64,000 nt of DNA from Lathyrus oleraceus (GCF_024323335.1 NC_066579.1:242271652-242335651), one strand, 5' to 3'. Numbered from the stretch's first letter, positions 9,033 to 21,300 are shown. Program-made: numbers and translations. Notes: generated by a model from the sequence alone, not told the origin.

Positions 9033-12000
9033 TTAGGCATTACCAGTTTTAACCACTTCGACAGCTTGCTTATATGAAGAGATAGAAGTCCCGACCTCCT
9101 CGGATTTAGGTGAAAAGACAGCTTCGGGCGTGACCTCACTGATGTTTATGGCTTTGAAGCCCTGACACAACATCTCATGCATCTCGCCATCCATCTCCAC
9201 ATACTTAAACGTAGACAGGTGGCTAACAAAAATATCCTCTTCACCACAGACAGTGACGACCTGACCTTCTAGTTCGTATTTGAGCTTCTGGTGGAGAGTA
9301 GAAGTAACAGCACCGGCAACATGAATCCAGGGCCGACCTAGCAGACAGCTATAGGCAGGCTGGATATTCATCACGTAAAAGACGCTCTTGAACACCTGCG
9401 GTCCAATCTTAACTGGCAACTCAACTTCGCCAAATACAGATCTCTTAGAGCCATCAAAAGCCCTCACAACTAATTTACTTGGCTTCAGGATGATGCCATC
9501 GCAATCCAACTTCATTAAGGCTTTCTTTGGAAGAACATTCAGAGAAGAGCCTGTATCAACCAAAACATGGGAAAGCACCACCCATTTGCATTCCATTGTG
9601 ATATGCAAGGCTTTGTTGTGATTCCTGCCCTCAGATGTCAGGTCATAGTCGGTGAAACCTAGCCCATGGCTAGCGTTTACATTTGAAACTACCGACTCCA
9701 GCTGGTTAATAGTTATCTCTGGTGGAACATAGGCCATATTCAGTACTTTCAACAAGGCTGCTCTGTGAGCCTCAGAGCACATCAATAATGAGAGAATGGA
9801 GATCTTTGAGGGTGTCTGATTTAGCTGGTCGACTACCTTGTAGTCACTTTTCTTGATAATCCTCATAAACTCGTCCACTTCTATCTCGAATGCGGTCTTA
9901 GGAGGAGCCTCCTCAGTAGTAACCTCTTCGGTGGCTACCTGTTTTCCTTTAGCCTTGGCAGCTGCCTCAGCTTCAATATTCGTGCGCAATATTGATGGTG
10001 CAAACAGGCGTCCACTGCGAGTGAAGCCACCAACTCCTCCAACATTATCTACATCGGAGCTACCAATGTCAATGTCTTCCCCATTAACTTTCTGCCCCTG
10101 GAAATAGATATCAGCCCCATAGTGCCACGGGATAGCACTGTCTTTCTCATACGGAACAGGTCCTGGTACCGTGATGGTGACCGGACTAACCAAAGCCGGT
10201 TGAGGGCTGTCAGAGTAAATTGTAACTGGTGCTGGACTTTCGATGTTTACCGTTGTTGGTTCTGTACTTTCTGGGAAATAAACTGTTGTCGGAGCGGGTC
10301 TCTCGGGAACATATATTTCTTCAGGAGTGAAATAAATCGTCACTGTTGACACATCATTCTTCATTGGACGGGTCTGATCGAACTGAAGACAACCTTCATC
10401 TATCAGTTTCTGAATACCTCTTCTCAAACTGTCACATCCGTTCTCGGTAGCTTGACAATTTCTGCACTCTTCCCTACAACCCGGGAAAATCTGTCCTTTC
10501 AAGAGTCGGTCTTTAATCACCGATAGCGAAGTCTTCACTTTAGTCACATCAGAAACCAAATTCAAAGCTTCCCCACTATCAACAGCATTAATCCTCTGCC
10601 CGCCGTGAGCAGGCATCGGGTTTTGGATAACATTAGGCACTGGAGAAAAATTGATAGCCTGTGCATCTCTCAAATCTTGTACCTTTAGCTGGAGAGCCTT
10701 GCAATTATCTGTAGTATGGCCAGGTGCGTTGGAGTGAAAAGCACATATGGCGTTGACATCATAACCTCTAGGCAAATTATTGGGATCGATTGGTAGGGCC
10801 AGAGTCCTTAACGTAACCAGATTCAGGTTAATCAGCCTGGGAAGTAATATAGAATAAGGCATGGGGATTGGCTCAATGACCCGGTCCGTCTGCCTTGGAC
10901 GTTGTTGATAGTGTCTCTGCTGACCCAGATTACCTCCTTGTTGTTGATTGTTGTACTTGGGTTGTTGTTGCGGATGATACTGCGGCTGTTGTTGCTGTTG
11001 AGGAGCAGGTGTAAGAATAGTGACTGCGGCCACTTGATCTTGATAATAATTAGGGCGTCCTCTTCCCCTGCCTCTGCCGGCATACACAACGCTTGTCTCA
11101 CCTTCTCTTCTTCGCTGAGCGTTACCAGCAAACGGTTTCTTGGAAGCACTATTGTCTTGAATTTGGCCCATCTTCAACAGACTCTCGATTCTTTCTCCAG
11201 CAATTACTATCTCTGCAAAGCTGATTGACGGGCAAGCAGCCAACCTCTCAATATAATTGCCTTGAAGAGTGTTCATGAACATGTCCGCCATCTCCCTTTC
11301 AGACATAGGGGGTTGGACGGACGCAACAATTTGTCTCCAACGCTGAGCATATTCTCTAAAGGTCTCCTTGGCAGTGTGAGACATTCCTTGCAATAAGGTC
11401 CGATTTGGAGCCAAGTCCAAGTTGTATTGATATTGCTTGACAAAAGCCTCTGCCAAGTCTTTCCAGCTCTTGATGGTAGTACGAGACAAATGAGAATACC
11501 ATTCACGAGAAGCTCCAGTTAGACTGTCTTCAAAGTAGTACATCCATAGCTTTTCATCTTCTGTGTGAGCTCCCAACCTTCCCAAATAAGATTGGAGATG
11601 AGTGCGTGGGCAAGAAGCCCCGTTGTATTTTTCAAAAGTAGGGGGTTTAAACTTGTGAGGGATCCTTACTCCCTGAACCAGACCAAGATTTGTGACATCA
11701 AAATCTAAGGAATTTTGAGACTCCAACGATTTGAGCTTCTCAGCAAGCTCATCCATACGGCGAGTGGTCTCGTGAGCTTCATCGTGCACAGAGAATTGAT
11801 CATACTGATAATCTTCAGTAACGGGGCGCCCGTTAATCCGAATTCCTTGATTCACATTGTAGCTTCCGCCAATACCATTTCCGACATTCCCCGTGTTGCC
11901 AACATCACCCGGGTTTCCATCAGCATTTGCGTTACCCGCATTACCAGTGTTCACAGGGTTATCAATATTCCCAGGGTTACCAGGGTTCCCCGCAGCATTT

Positions 12001-12131
12001 GGTATCTCTACCTCTGGATCGGGCCTCGGTTGCTCAACCAATTCCCTCAGCTTTTCCTTACCAGTCATCAGTGTCATGAACTGATCCATCCTTTCACGCA
12101 TATCAGCCAGCTCTTTTTGTACCTGGTCCAT
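9033..12131 (-). CDS. Gag-protease polyprotein of Og2
   Basis: The frame is open from 12209; I prefer the Met at 12131 because MDQVQKELADMRERMDQF matches the coiled-coil start of other Gags here. In residues numbered from 12209: Asn/Gly/Pro-rich repeats ~71-115; the Gag (retrotrans_gag-like) core ~185-345 with FKPPTFEKYNG, WMYYFEDSLTGAS and EYAQRWR; Gln-rich ~400-440; a knuckle-like C-x2-H-x5-H-x4-C at 489-503; and an aspartic protease with VDTGSS at 884-889 and LLGRPWIH ~67 residues later. In Ogre elements gag and protease share one ORF before the intron. The frame stops at TAA 9033-9035, where relatives read on, so this looks like a single nonsense mutation (C to T in element sense is plausible). 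The intact protease active site suggests recent function. An in-frame stretch upstream of the Met (HRYLTKENRPQLA) resembles that of Og8, so the true start may be further upstream or spliced. Confidence 0.88.
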   Translation of the reverse strand: MDQVQKELADMRERMDQFMTLMTGKEKLRELVEQPRPDPEVEIPNAAGNPGNPGNIDNPVNTGNAGNANADGNPGDVGNTGNVGNGIGGSYNVNQGIRINGRPVTEDYQYDQFSVHDEAHETTRRMDELAEKLKSLESQNSLDFDVTNLGLVQGVRIPHKFKPPTFEKYNGASCPRTHLQSYLGRLGAHTEDEKLWMYYFEDSLTGASREWYSHLSRTTIKSWKDLAEAFVKQYQYNLDLAPNRTLLQGMSHTAKETFREYAQRWRQIVASVQPPMSEREMADMFMNTLQGNYIERLAACPSISFAEIVIAGERIESLLKMGQIQDNSASKKPFAGNAQRRREGETSVVYAGRGRGRGRPNYYQDQVAAVTILTPAPQQQQQPQYHPQQQPKYNNQQQGGNLGQQRHYQQRPRQTDRVIEPIPMPYSILLPRLINLNLVTLRTLALPIDPNNLPRGYDVNAICAFHSNAPGHTTDNCKALQLKVQDLRDAQAINFSPVPNVIQNPMPAHGGQRINAVDSGEALNLVSDVTKVKTSLSVIKDRLLKGQIFPGCREECRNCQATENGCDSLRRGIQKLIDEGCLQFDQTRPMKNDVSTVTIYFTPEEIYVPERPAPTTVYFPESTEPTTVNIESPAPVTIYSDSPQPALVSPVTITVPGPVPYEKDSAIPWHYGADIYFQGQKVNGEDIDIGSSDVDNVGGVGGFTRSGRLFAPSILRTNIEAEAAAKAKGKQVATEEVTTEEAPPKTAFEIEVDEFMRIIKKSDYKVVDQLNQTPSKISILSLLMCSEAHRAALLKVLNMAYVPPEITINQLESVVSNVNASHGLGFTDYDLTSEGRNHNKALHITMECKWVVLSHVLVDTGSSLNVLPKKALMKLDCDGIILKPSKLVVRAFDGSKRSVFGEVELPVKIGPQVFKSVFYVMNIQPAYSCLLGRPWIHVAGAVTSTLHQKLKYELEGQVVTVCGEEDIFVSHLSTFKYVEMDGEMHEMLCQGFKAINISEVTPEAVFSPKSEEVGTSISSYKQAVEVVKTGNA

Positions 12132-13129
12132 CGCTAGTTGCGGACGATTTTCCTTTGTCAGGTACCTGTGGACTCGCTTGAGACCAATAATGCATGAAAT
12201 AGGGAACACACTTTAGACACTGCGGTGACACCTACAAAACAAACAAGGGTTAATATGCATGGTATGCGATGCGCTGCTTATTCAATTTTAAAGCACCCCC
12301 CCTTTGGAAGGGAATACCCTGCAAATCAATAAGCATGAAATGTTGGACGCAAATATGCAGATGATGTTATGCAATGCAGTGGCATGTCAATCAGGATCGC
12401 CGTATCTGCTTGAACATCTGTCGGGTTGCACTATCTGAAGAGAAAACCACTGAGGAATATAAAAGATCAAAACTCTGCTCCAGAAAACCGGGTTGGTTGG
12501 AGGTTAAGGTTTCCTGAATTTAGCCCGCCCCTCGCTGGTAGGTTCTAAGAACAGAAGTTCGTCCGCTTCAGCCCTTCAGTCGAGAATAATACGTTTACCA
12601 CTGAAGGTTTGGTATTATTACGGGATAAAAGACCTCCACTGACTCCCCTCAACAGGGCATCCTAATAGCAAGTTCCCAATCTCGGGGTCCTCGGATTGAT
12701 CAGCGAGAATGCGCCCACCAGAGCTAACATAAACGCGTCTTGGAGGAGAGGCCTCGACTGGGTTCTCGGGAAATGGTCACCAGAGTCGACGATTTCTAGA
12801 GGAACATCATGCCGTAACGGAACACCCGTAGGACAGAATATATCCAAAAGAAACCTCGTTTGGATGTGGGTCTTCATGAACGACTTAAGGTAGCAACACG
12901 CCACGCAAGCCTCATGACTATCCACTCTAAAACCTGTGTGTACACTCAAGCCTGGGTAATGGGCTTATCTCTCATAGAACATCCCATCCCAACAAACAAA
13001 CCAACAGCCAACAGACACAGCAATGATATGTACACAATGGCTGAAAAATAAATAACTGTACAAAAGAATAAACACCCAATAAACAAACAACCTACAAAAT
13101 CTAGGAGGGACTCGCTTAGGGAAACAGGG
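12132..13129 (-). other. Og2 5' leader between PBS and gag
   Basis: About 1 kb without a conserved ORF lies between the PBS and gag. I see no ORF1 remnant here, unlike in Og6 and Og7, so Og2 either belongs to a lineage without ORF1 or lost it. Short ORFs on both strands lack domains. Confidence 0.6.
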
Positions 13130-13147
13130 TCCCCAGCAGAGTCGCCA
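13130..13147 (-). other. Og2 primer binding site (tRNA-Arg type)
   Basis: In element sense it reads TGGCGACTCTGCTGGGGA, two bases inside the 5' LTR. From memory this is the tRNA-Arg-complementary PBS of Ogre elements. Near-identical PBSs occur at 27232-27249, 35451-35468 and 56892-56909, and a variant at 33256-33273. Confidence 0.85.
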
Positions 13148-14706
13148 GCTGTCGCAACCTACCTGCGAAAAAAACAACCGGCGAAAAAGGAAAGACGGAA
13201 GAGTCGCCGCCGTGCGTTATTTATCCCAAAGGAGGGAAAGGAAACGCTCGAAGTAAACATGGAAAAAGGAAAGGAAAAGACAAGGTCTCGCAACCAAATC
13301 TTGGGTTCGGGAGTCGATTATGCGAAGGGAAGGTATTAGCACCCCTACGCATCCGTAGTACTCTATGGGATCCACTCTTGTAGTTCTTGTCTAAAGGGTG
13401 TGGGTTTATCTAATGTACTACTTACTAAAAGGGGGGTCAAAAGAAAATGACTCGCACGGATGTCGCATCCACTGCATACGTATCTCATCTGAATATGAGA
13501 ATCAGAGTCTTCGTAGCTCGGCTACCTATGGGTTAAAGAGGAGTATGCTCGGTAAGACGTCGCGTTTTATGCCTACGTATCTCATCTGGAATGAGAATAA
13601 GAGCAAGCCGTAGTTCGGCTACCTACGGGTTAAGGGTTGTGTTTTGGGGTGAACGACGTTACTACACAATCTACCGGATGCTCGACCTTTGGAGACTTAC
13701 TCGCCTGTAGTAGAAGGAGATAACGCGTTCTTAGGAGAAGAAAAATCAATGAGTTGTTGGTGTTTAAGAACGCTCATGCAAAAGGGGTAATGAGGATAAG
13801 ACCTCATAGCTCTTAACCCTGGACAGGGTGAGCTCATGACAAAAAGTGGGGGTTCAGAAAGGTGGAACCCTCTCCACTGACTGACCGGACAAAAGATCTG
13901 GGGTTTTTGTTCTGAAGCATCGACACGTAGTGTGATCTTAAAGAACGACGCACTAAATAACGGGGGATTGACTATTGATCCCTTTTATCCGTCAATGGCC
14001 TCTTCATGGAGGTCTTTAAGCAAAAAGTAGTAAAATATGGGAAAGATAAAGGGGGTTAAGAGATCTACCACACGGATAAAGATCCGAAGCAACAACAAAT
14101 AAAGAGATAAGAAACCCAGAGATCTCTCAAGCTAGCACCATCAAAGAAAGTGAGTCAGTACAGGTAATCGGGATAAACCTCCAGGTGGTATCCCACAAAT
14201 AAAGTGGAACACCAGGCAAGCCATCTCTGCAAGAGTCATATGAGCCCTCACAAAACAAAACTCAACAAACAGGTTAGAGAAACAAGATAGGGTAATCAAG
14301 AGTTTCCCCCAAATCAAAATGTAACCCCATGAATCATGCCATTAAAATTCATAAAAAGCTCACAAAAAGCAACCAAGGGTAGGAGGCCTAAACCTCTTGT
14401 CAAACACATGCATCAAAAGGGTATCAAATTCACCCATAATACCTCATACATTCAGAGCATTCAAATTAAAAGCATAAAGTAATGGGAATAAGGCAAACCT
14501 GACTGGAGAGATCGAATGAAATTGAATTGCCCGGTTGGGTTTGCAAAGAAATCTGAGGGTTTATATGAGATGGAATTGGTTCTTTGCAGATGAGTTCCCT
14601 TCAGTCTCTGGAGGTTGCTATGAACTCTGTTAGCTCTTCTTTCCTTATCTTTTTCCCAGCTAGGGTAATAGGAATAGAATGGCCTTTTGTTTCACTGAAA
14701 CTCTGA

Positions 14707-14713
14707 ATTTATA
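14707..14713 (-). promoter_or_regulatory. Candidate TATA box of the Og2 promoter
   Basis: TATAAAT on the minus strand is conserved with the 3' LTR. This 5' LTR copy would drive the element's genomic transcript. Confidence 0.5.
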
Positions 14714-14770
14714 ACCTGATTTTTGTGGACCTGTGGGCTCAAATGAGAGAGGCCCAAGTCCAAAATTTTT

Positions 14771-14779
14771 CTATTATAT

Positions 14780-14811
<32 letters not shown>

Positions 14812-14862
14812 TTATTATTATTATTACTTATTTATTTTTTCTTTTTTTTTCTCGTTTTTTTT
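14771..14862. repeat. TTTA/TTA microsatellite in Og2 5' LTR
   Basis: A long TTTA run followed by TTA and T runs stands at the same LTR position as the tract at 4507-4568, but with a different repeat unit. Confidence 0.85.
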
Positions 14863-15263
14863 AACACGTGGGCTTCGCCTAGCGAGCATGACAGTTTAAG
14901 AAATTCCTCTGAGCGTAGGTGATTCTGGTGGCTTTTCTTGGGACTCGCTAGGCGACCCATTCTGCTCGCCTAGCGAGCATGACAACTCATGAACAAACTT
15001 TTGCTCCTTCAAGATTAACGTTTTGACTGACGAATAGACCCCTGTTGGAAGTAACTCAAGTCCTTCCCTTGTGTTGACTGATCATCTAAATAGAACCCAC
15101 AAAGTGTCCTGGATGATGTTCAAGCTTCTTGGAGCTAATCCCGATTGACATGATGAAATGCAATGTATCTAATTCTGATTGATAATGATGAAATGCAATG
15201 TGAAATGTTAAATGACCTAAAAATGAATGCATGAATGAGGAGGGCAAATTTTGGGGTGTTACA

Positions 15264-15268
15264 ACTCC
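15264..15268. repeat. Target site duplication of Og2, right copy (ACTCC)
   Basis: It directly follows the right LTR end and matches 2876-2880. Confidence 0.85.
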
Positions 15269-15357
15269 CAAACCCAAATCTCGGTTGCAAGACCAATTCC
15301 TTATCCCTTTATAGCTCTTCTCATGCATATACCTTTTTTAGGGTTTGGCGACTCTTC
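15264..15357 (+). mobile_element. Og1: LTR remnant, right part
   Basis: Joining 2880 to 15269 restores a continuous U5-like stretch with 'cccaaacccaaatctcggtt' and TGGCGACTCT at 15346-15355, as in other Ogre LTR ends. Homology stops close to 15357, where antisense gag sequence (Og3) begins, so the LTR terminus is missing. Confidence 0.7.
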
Positions 15358-18146
15358 TGATATTGCCTTCTTCTCTTTGTGGAGGCAATTCCTTTGTTCA
15401 GTCCGTCTAGTTCCCTCATTCCCGAAACCCCGATAGCTAAATTAAATCGCTTAAGAAACTCTTGTCCCTCTTCTACAGTAAGTTGCTTTTATTCTTTGGA
15501 TACTTCTTTACCCTTAGAAGTGGTTGCTTTCGCTGTTCTATCGGAAATATCTTTTAACAAAAAGGAATTAGGCGTCTCAACCGAGATAGTAGGAAAAACC
15601 ACATATGTCCCTATCTGAGAAGGAGGAATATGAACCACCATTGGTGATGGGATGACTTTAGGACTATACTTCGGTGCAAACACACGATCGCTTCGGGTCA
15701 TCCCACCTGTACCTACTATATTGAAAAGTTCAGCATCAGAAAATTGGATCTCTTTTCCACCAACATAGATAGTTGCATCATATTTCTAGGACACCGCCTT
15801 GGAATCTGGGTAAGGAAAAGGAGCGGGAACACATATGTTGATGGGTTGTATTTTCTTCATTAGAGCTTCAATCTTCTTCTTGCGGTACACAATCTCGACT
15901 GGTTCAATGACAAAAACTTCTGCTCAAGCTCTTGCAAACTATAAGACCCCATGATTCATCAACTCTTGGACACAACCCTTGTGTTCTTCACATCTATCTG
16001 GCTCGGTCTTGCATACATCATAGTTGTCATGAACACCGTTACCATGCTTCTGTAAATTTGCTAAGATAACTTACAATGGAGTCCTAAAATCACCCACTAG
16101 ATTGACCATTTTTGTTTCCTCTTCTTCAAGAATTGCGTTAACTGTAGGACTACCATGATTAGGCAACAAATTGTTCTTCACATTCGGCTTCTCCTCAGTA
16201 AATGACAAAATATCTTGATTAATAAGGTCTTGCACCCTATTCTTGAACACAATACAGTCTTCAGTTGAATTCCCAATATAGCCTCCATGGAAAGCACATG
16301 ATACATTGGGATTGTGTTTTGGATTATAAGGAAACACTGTTGGTGGAATATCTTTAGGAACAATGACCCTTACATGCACCAAGTAGGGAATAATTGTGTG
16401 TACGACATATGAATCTTTGTATACTGCGTACGCCTTTGATTCTGATTCTAACCCTGATTATGGCGATTCTGATTCTGATTCCTTTTATTCTGATATTATT
16501 TTTGTGGAACTTGTCCCTTAGGAGTCTATTGTTGTTGCGGAGCCTGGGGAGGTTGCTGGAATTGCATTTGATATTGGAAAGGTTGTTGTTGGAACTGAGC
16601 AGCGGCTACATATGGATAAGGGAAATATGGCGTAGGGGCGATAAGAACTTGGTATTAAGGAACACTTGATGTCATAACATTTGTTTCTCCTTCCTTCTTC
16701 TTTGCATAACCACTCAGAGGCTTCTTGGATGCAGATTGTTGATTATTGTTACCATTGGCAATCTTCCCTGACTTGAGACCACTTTCTATCCTCTATCCAA
16801 TCACATTTATATCAATAAAGTTGGAAGACGAGCTACCAACCATCTTTTCATAGCATAAACCTTGGAGAGTTCCCATAAAGATATCTACCAATTCAGTATC
16901 AGACAGAGAAGGCTTGACTCTTGCAGCCATTTCGCGCCACCTTTACGCGTACTCTTTCAACATCTCACCGAACCTTTGTGACTGATTCTGCACCTGCAAC
17001 ATTGTAGGATCCATATCTAGATTATACTTATACTGATTCAAGAATGCCTCAGATAATTTTTTACATGTCCTTATCCTACCTGGTTCCCAATTCATATATC
17101 AATCCAATGATGCCCCAGATAAGATATCTTGGAAATAATGGATTAGTAACTCATCATTGTTAATATACGAAGCCATTTTCCTGCAGTACATAGTGATGTG
17201 ACTGCGAGGACAACTCAAACCTTTATACTTGGGCAAGTCAGGTACCTTAAACTTTTGCAGGAGCACAAGATTCGACACTAAGCACAACTTTCCAACATTC
17301 AAACCATGAGCAGAGAAACCTTCAATGACATGATTCCTATCCTCTAAAAGTTGATACTCTACAAGCCTGGGCTGATTGAAATTGGTGACCCTTTGAGTGG
17401 CTACTGTTGGGAGAGGTTGAGCAACATTCTGAGTAGACAGAGGTTACAACATGAACTGTGGATACATCTGATATAACAAGGTAAGATTCAGAGTTTGGGA
17501 AGTCGGGGTGCCCTCTTGAGCAAACTGCCCCCCTGGTTGCACATTGGGAGCAAGTGGTTCCCTAGAATGAGCATATTGGAGTGCAACGTTGTTCGGAAAT
17601 GGTTGAAGCATAACAGCAGACACATACGGATTTGGATGAACTGGTTGAGCAAGAATTTGAAAAGTGATAGGAGGGCCCCTATACTCGTGCTCTTCATCTT
17701 CATCATCGTTAACATTCACGGAAGGTGGACGAGTCTCTTTAGTTTAAGCCCTTAGAGAAATGATCCGACATCCCCCATGGAAAGAGAACAGAATTCACAT
17801 TGGAGAAGGAAGCAGCGAAAATATGGTACGACATGAAAGGATTCCCACTAGAAAACTGTGGAGTGTAGTTGTGAGGCATTGCCCACGGGTAGGCAGCAAC
17901 AAACCTACTGGTGCCAGTTGGAAAGAGAGGTTGTCTTGCAACAACAAGTTGAACAACAATGTCAATGGGATCCACCATAACAAGAGCAATGTCAGCAGTA
18001 GTAGTTATAGCAGTAGCATTGGTCGGATTGACAACATCAACAATATCTCTCTGAGCTTGTAATTGATCTAAGGCCTCTTTGGTTGCAGCATTCTCTTGTT
18101 CGTATTCTGACATGATTCTTCGTTTGTTGGCTCTGGTGTTATGCAA
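15358..18146 (-). pseudogene. Og3: decayed Ogre-type gag with start of protease region
   Basis: Fragments in element order: 18146-17739 (N-terminus, ANKRRIMSEYEQENAATKEAL); 17719-17444; 17302-17099 (Gag core, FKVPDLPKYKGLSCPRSH and HYFQDILSGASLD); the translatable but ORF-poor stretch 17098-16400 (EYA*RWREMAARV, GTLQG, RIESGLKSGKI); 16382-16071 (knuckle-like VSCAFHGGYIGNSTEDC); 15701-15489 (TRSDRVFAPKY, cf. TRSGRLFAP in Og2). At least one frameshift and several in-frame stops break it. It ends before the protease active site, at the junction with Og1. No function is expected. Confidence 0.85.
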
Positions 18147-18389
18147 AAAGATTTTAATTACTATGTTTTCTCAAATAAAAATCTCCAAGAAATCCTCTAG
18201 TATTTATTTATCGTAAGTAAAACTAAAGCATAGGAAAATAAAGGCATAAGATAAAACTGATAATCAAAAGAACCCTTTTATATTCATAACAATGAAATAA
18301 AGATTACGATTATTACAGCTTTGCCTCAAGGGCTACATCAAGTTTTCTTAAAGATAATAATGAAAACCCCCCAAAGTAATATATCCAGC
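18147..18389 (-). other. Short leader joining Og3 gag to the Og4 LTR
   Basis: About 240 bp of AT-rich sequence. No tRNA-Arg PBS is present next to the LTR end; only the 'gc' spacer is left before TGTAGCGGTG. The junction therefore looks like a deletion or recombination joint. Confidence 0.5.
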
Positions 18390-21300
18390 TGTAGCGGTGC
18401 ATTCGTGACCATAGAGCTATGGATAAACCCGACGTTATTGAAAAATTAGAGTCGCCATCGCGCTTTTATTATTTCCAAAGGAAAAGGGAAGCGTACGAAC
18501 AAAACCCAAAGATAATAAGTTTCCGGATCAAAACTAATAAAATGTCAGAGATTAAAGGTAAGGGGGTTGGTTACACAGAGGAAAGGTATTAGAACCCAAA
18601 GTGTCCTAGGTACTCCTAGGGAGCCCTTTTTTATGTTCAAGTGCTTTAGTTGAAAAGATGTTTGATAAAATATAGATTGGGGGGATGAGAAAAGAATTAA
18701 TTTATTATATTTTTTTGTGTTTGACAAGACCTTCGATCTTATGCCTACGTACCAACATAAAAATGAGGGATCAAAACCCCGTAGTTCATGGTAATTTTTT
18801 TTTAAAGAAGTTGATGAATTGGTTTTTAACAAAAGTTTAAAAGAAAGGGAACAAAAATGCCAAAGACTTAAATGAGGTTGTTAGTTCTTTTTGTCTTTTG
18901 AAATTAAAGTCAATATAGTTAAGTTTATTTACAAGTTTGATTTAAGAAAATGTTTGAAAATTCAATGGAAAAAGGCCATAGTTTCTACTCATTAAAAAGA
19001 GTCTGAGTTGAAAACACAAACAAAGAAGGTTTTGAAATGAGGGAGAGATTTTGAAAGAGGAGATGAAGGGACTACCCTAGACAAAAATTAAAAGTTACGA
19101 GTTGAAATGATCTGACCAATGGGATGCAATCCACAAGACAAGAATGTCAGATAGAAACCCATTTCCTTTGGACTTTTTGAGAAAGCAACAAGCATAAGAA
19201 AACATCCAAGCAATTAATATAAAGACCCAGACATCAAATAAAGATAACCATGATATCCAAGCAAGCACTCCAATAGCAAGTAGTGTTCAATGTCTTCAAA
19301 TGTATCAGATGAAATATGCCTTGGCAAACTCAAAGAAATAATCATCAGATATGAATAATAAGATCAAAATAATAGCTTAAACATAGAGACAAAATAACAA
19401 GAAAACCAAAGGGGAACTCAAGGCTTGGTATCATATGAATGGCATTGGCCAAGAATAGCTCAGTCTCAAATAGTGGCATTGGCCAAGTCCTCAAAGCATA
19501 GGGAAGTTGCTTATTCTAAGTCCAAAAGTTCAGATCAAGTCTAACAGTCCACCAAGATATTTTTTAAGATTTTTGTTGTTATTAAGTATTTTAAGGTCCT
19601 AAGACCATAAATATAACAAAATCACAAGCACACAATATATATAATCACAAGACATGGCTCAAGTGAACAAAGTGAAAATGATTGAAACATAAACATCTGG
19701 CATGAAATGTAAATGGAAATGAATGATAAAGGTACTGAAATTTAAATTGCATTAAGTAAGTGACTTGAAAGTAAAGAAATATTAATAAGAAGTTAATCAA
19801 ATGTTAGTTGAGGAATTCAATTGTTTAAGTCATTCCTTGGAGAACACTCAACCATTCATTCACAAGTATGAAGACATTAACCAGGACATCATCCATGAGA
19901 AGGGCTCCAACTTGGATAAATCAACAAGTATGCAACTAGCTCTCATAAATGGAAAAAATGTCAAGTCTTCACACAATTCCATGAAGAATGTGATGCTTAC
20001 AATCTCACTTACAAGAATGCTATGTCTTTTGGGGACAAATTTAACTATATGTTAAGCAATCATAATTGAACTTATGTAGAAGTCACAATTATTTGAGGTC
20101 GGGAAATAAAAATATTGGTGTTAATGCATGTTAGAGACATGGTACAAAGAACCAAGCTCCTAAAACATACTACACACAAAAATAAAATGGGATAAACTTA
20201 TCTCAATCAGGCTCATGTTGATTCATCTGACACAAGGTCATTGATGAATCAACTAGCATTTTATATTTAAGAATTAATTGGTCAATGAATGGATTAGGGA
20301 AGAAGAGGGATGAAGATGAATAGGGAAAGAGAAATAGAAACCCAAATTGATCACAGGAGGAATTTCATCTGATCAATACTATCCATTCATCTTGAGGGAT
20401 GAAATATACATTTCATCAAACCCCTAATCCGATAGTATTGATCAAATGGAAGATCAAATCAACCATGATCAAGGCCAAACAGAAAGTCAAACATCACAAA
20501 GTCAATAAAATGGCTCAACAATATTTTTAAACAATTAAACAATTAAAAATCAATTTAAAAGTGAACTAAAATGCATTTTAAAAAAGTAAAAACCTCAAGT
20601 CACTTCAAATCACCAAATAAGTGGCCGCAGGATTATCCTAGGTCAAACAAGGTCAAAGGACCTTAGACAAAATAAATTGAGAATTTTTGGAAAGTCAGAA
20701 GTATTTAAAAATATTTAAAAACAAAAAAAATCATTTAATTCACAAAAAATATCAAAATTAATCCAAAAAATGATTTTAATTCAAAATATGAAAGCGAAAA
20801 ATATTTAAAGATTTTTGGTGAAAGTTCGATATTTTTTGGATTAAAAATGAATTTAATATGAATTAAAAAAATAAAGATATTTAAAATAAATTCAGAATTA
20901 ATAAAATAAATAGAAAACCAAGGTAATTAAAACACTTGAGTCAACGCGTCACAACACGGGGTAATTAAAACCAAGGGCTCTGATTAGAACGCTGGAGAAA
21001 GATCAGATGGCTCAAAGCACGCTAACACATCACTAGAGCTAGGGCTCCGATCATCTTCTCCGGTGGACCTCACCGGACTGGTCCACCACCAAAATTCATG
21101 AAAGTTAAAGATGCATACACTAATTTGAAGAGAAAAATGCCAGGAGTTCGAATCTGTCCTCAAAATTTTCCAATTCTCACTATATAGAGAGATATGTGGA
21201 ATTGCAAATTGAGGAGTATGAACTGAGTTGCTTCAATTTGACGTCAAAGCAACTCAATCTTGTTGCCTACATTGGTAGGTCTTAAGACAACCAAAGATCA

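Larger units (their letters stand above)
2881..15263 (-). mobile_element. Og2: full-length, defective Ogre/Tat-type Ty3/gypsy retrotransposon
   Basis: The 12.4 kb element is bounded by direct LTRs (2881-4969 and 13150-15263) and a 5-bp target duplication. Read on the minus strand the order is: 5' LTR, PBS, ~1 kb leader, gag-protease, a short spliceosomal-type gap, pre-RT fragment, RNase H, second (archaeal-type) RNase H, integrase C-terminus, ~2.1 kb 3' UTR, PPT, 3' LTR. The second RNase H, the tRNA-Arg-type PBS and the gap between protease and RT are established traits of the Ogre/Tat lineage. The RT palm and integrase core are deleted, so it cannot be autonomous. No ORF1 is seen. The LTRs differ by well over a dozen substitutions and by 25 bp in length, so it is older than Tk1. 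It sits inside Og1. Confidence 0.93.
13150..15263 (-). repeat. Og2 5' LTR
   Basis: This 2114-bp direct copy of 2881-4969 has the same termini. It carries the paired hairpins at 13483-13500 and 13580-13596, a PBS-like decamer near 13200-13210, a TATA candidate at 14707-14713, and TCGCCTAGCGAG motifs at 14875, 14944 (inverted) and 14966. Confidence 0.92.

Noticed and set aside
11273..11506. Other-frame ORFs over Og2 gag-pro (for example 10832-11149, 11715-12137)
   Set aside because: Shadows of the gag-pro frame, which has the recognisable domains.
19801..20055. Antisense ORF shared with 31314-31571 (GSNLDKSTSM motif) and a weaker copy at 32615-32875
   Set aside because: All lie in related LTR sequence, so shared DNA explains the shared frames; no domain, and they break in other LTRs. 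Noted only as LTR content.
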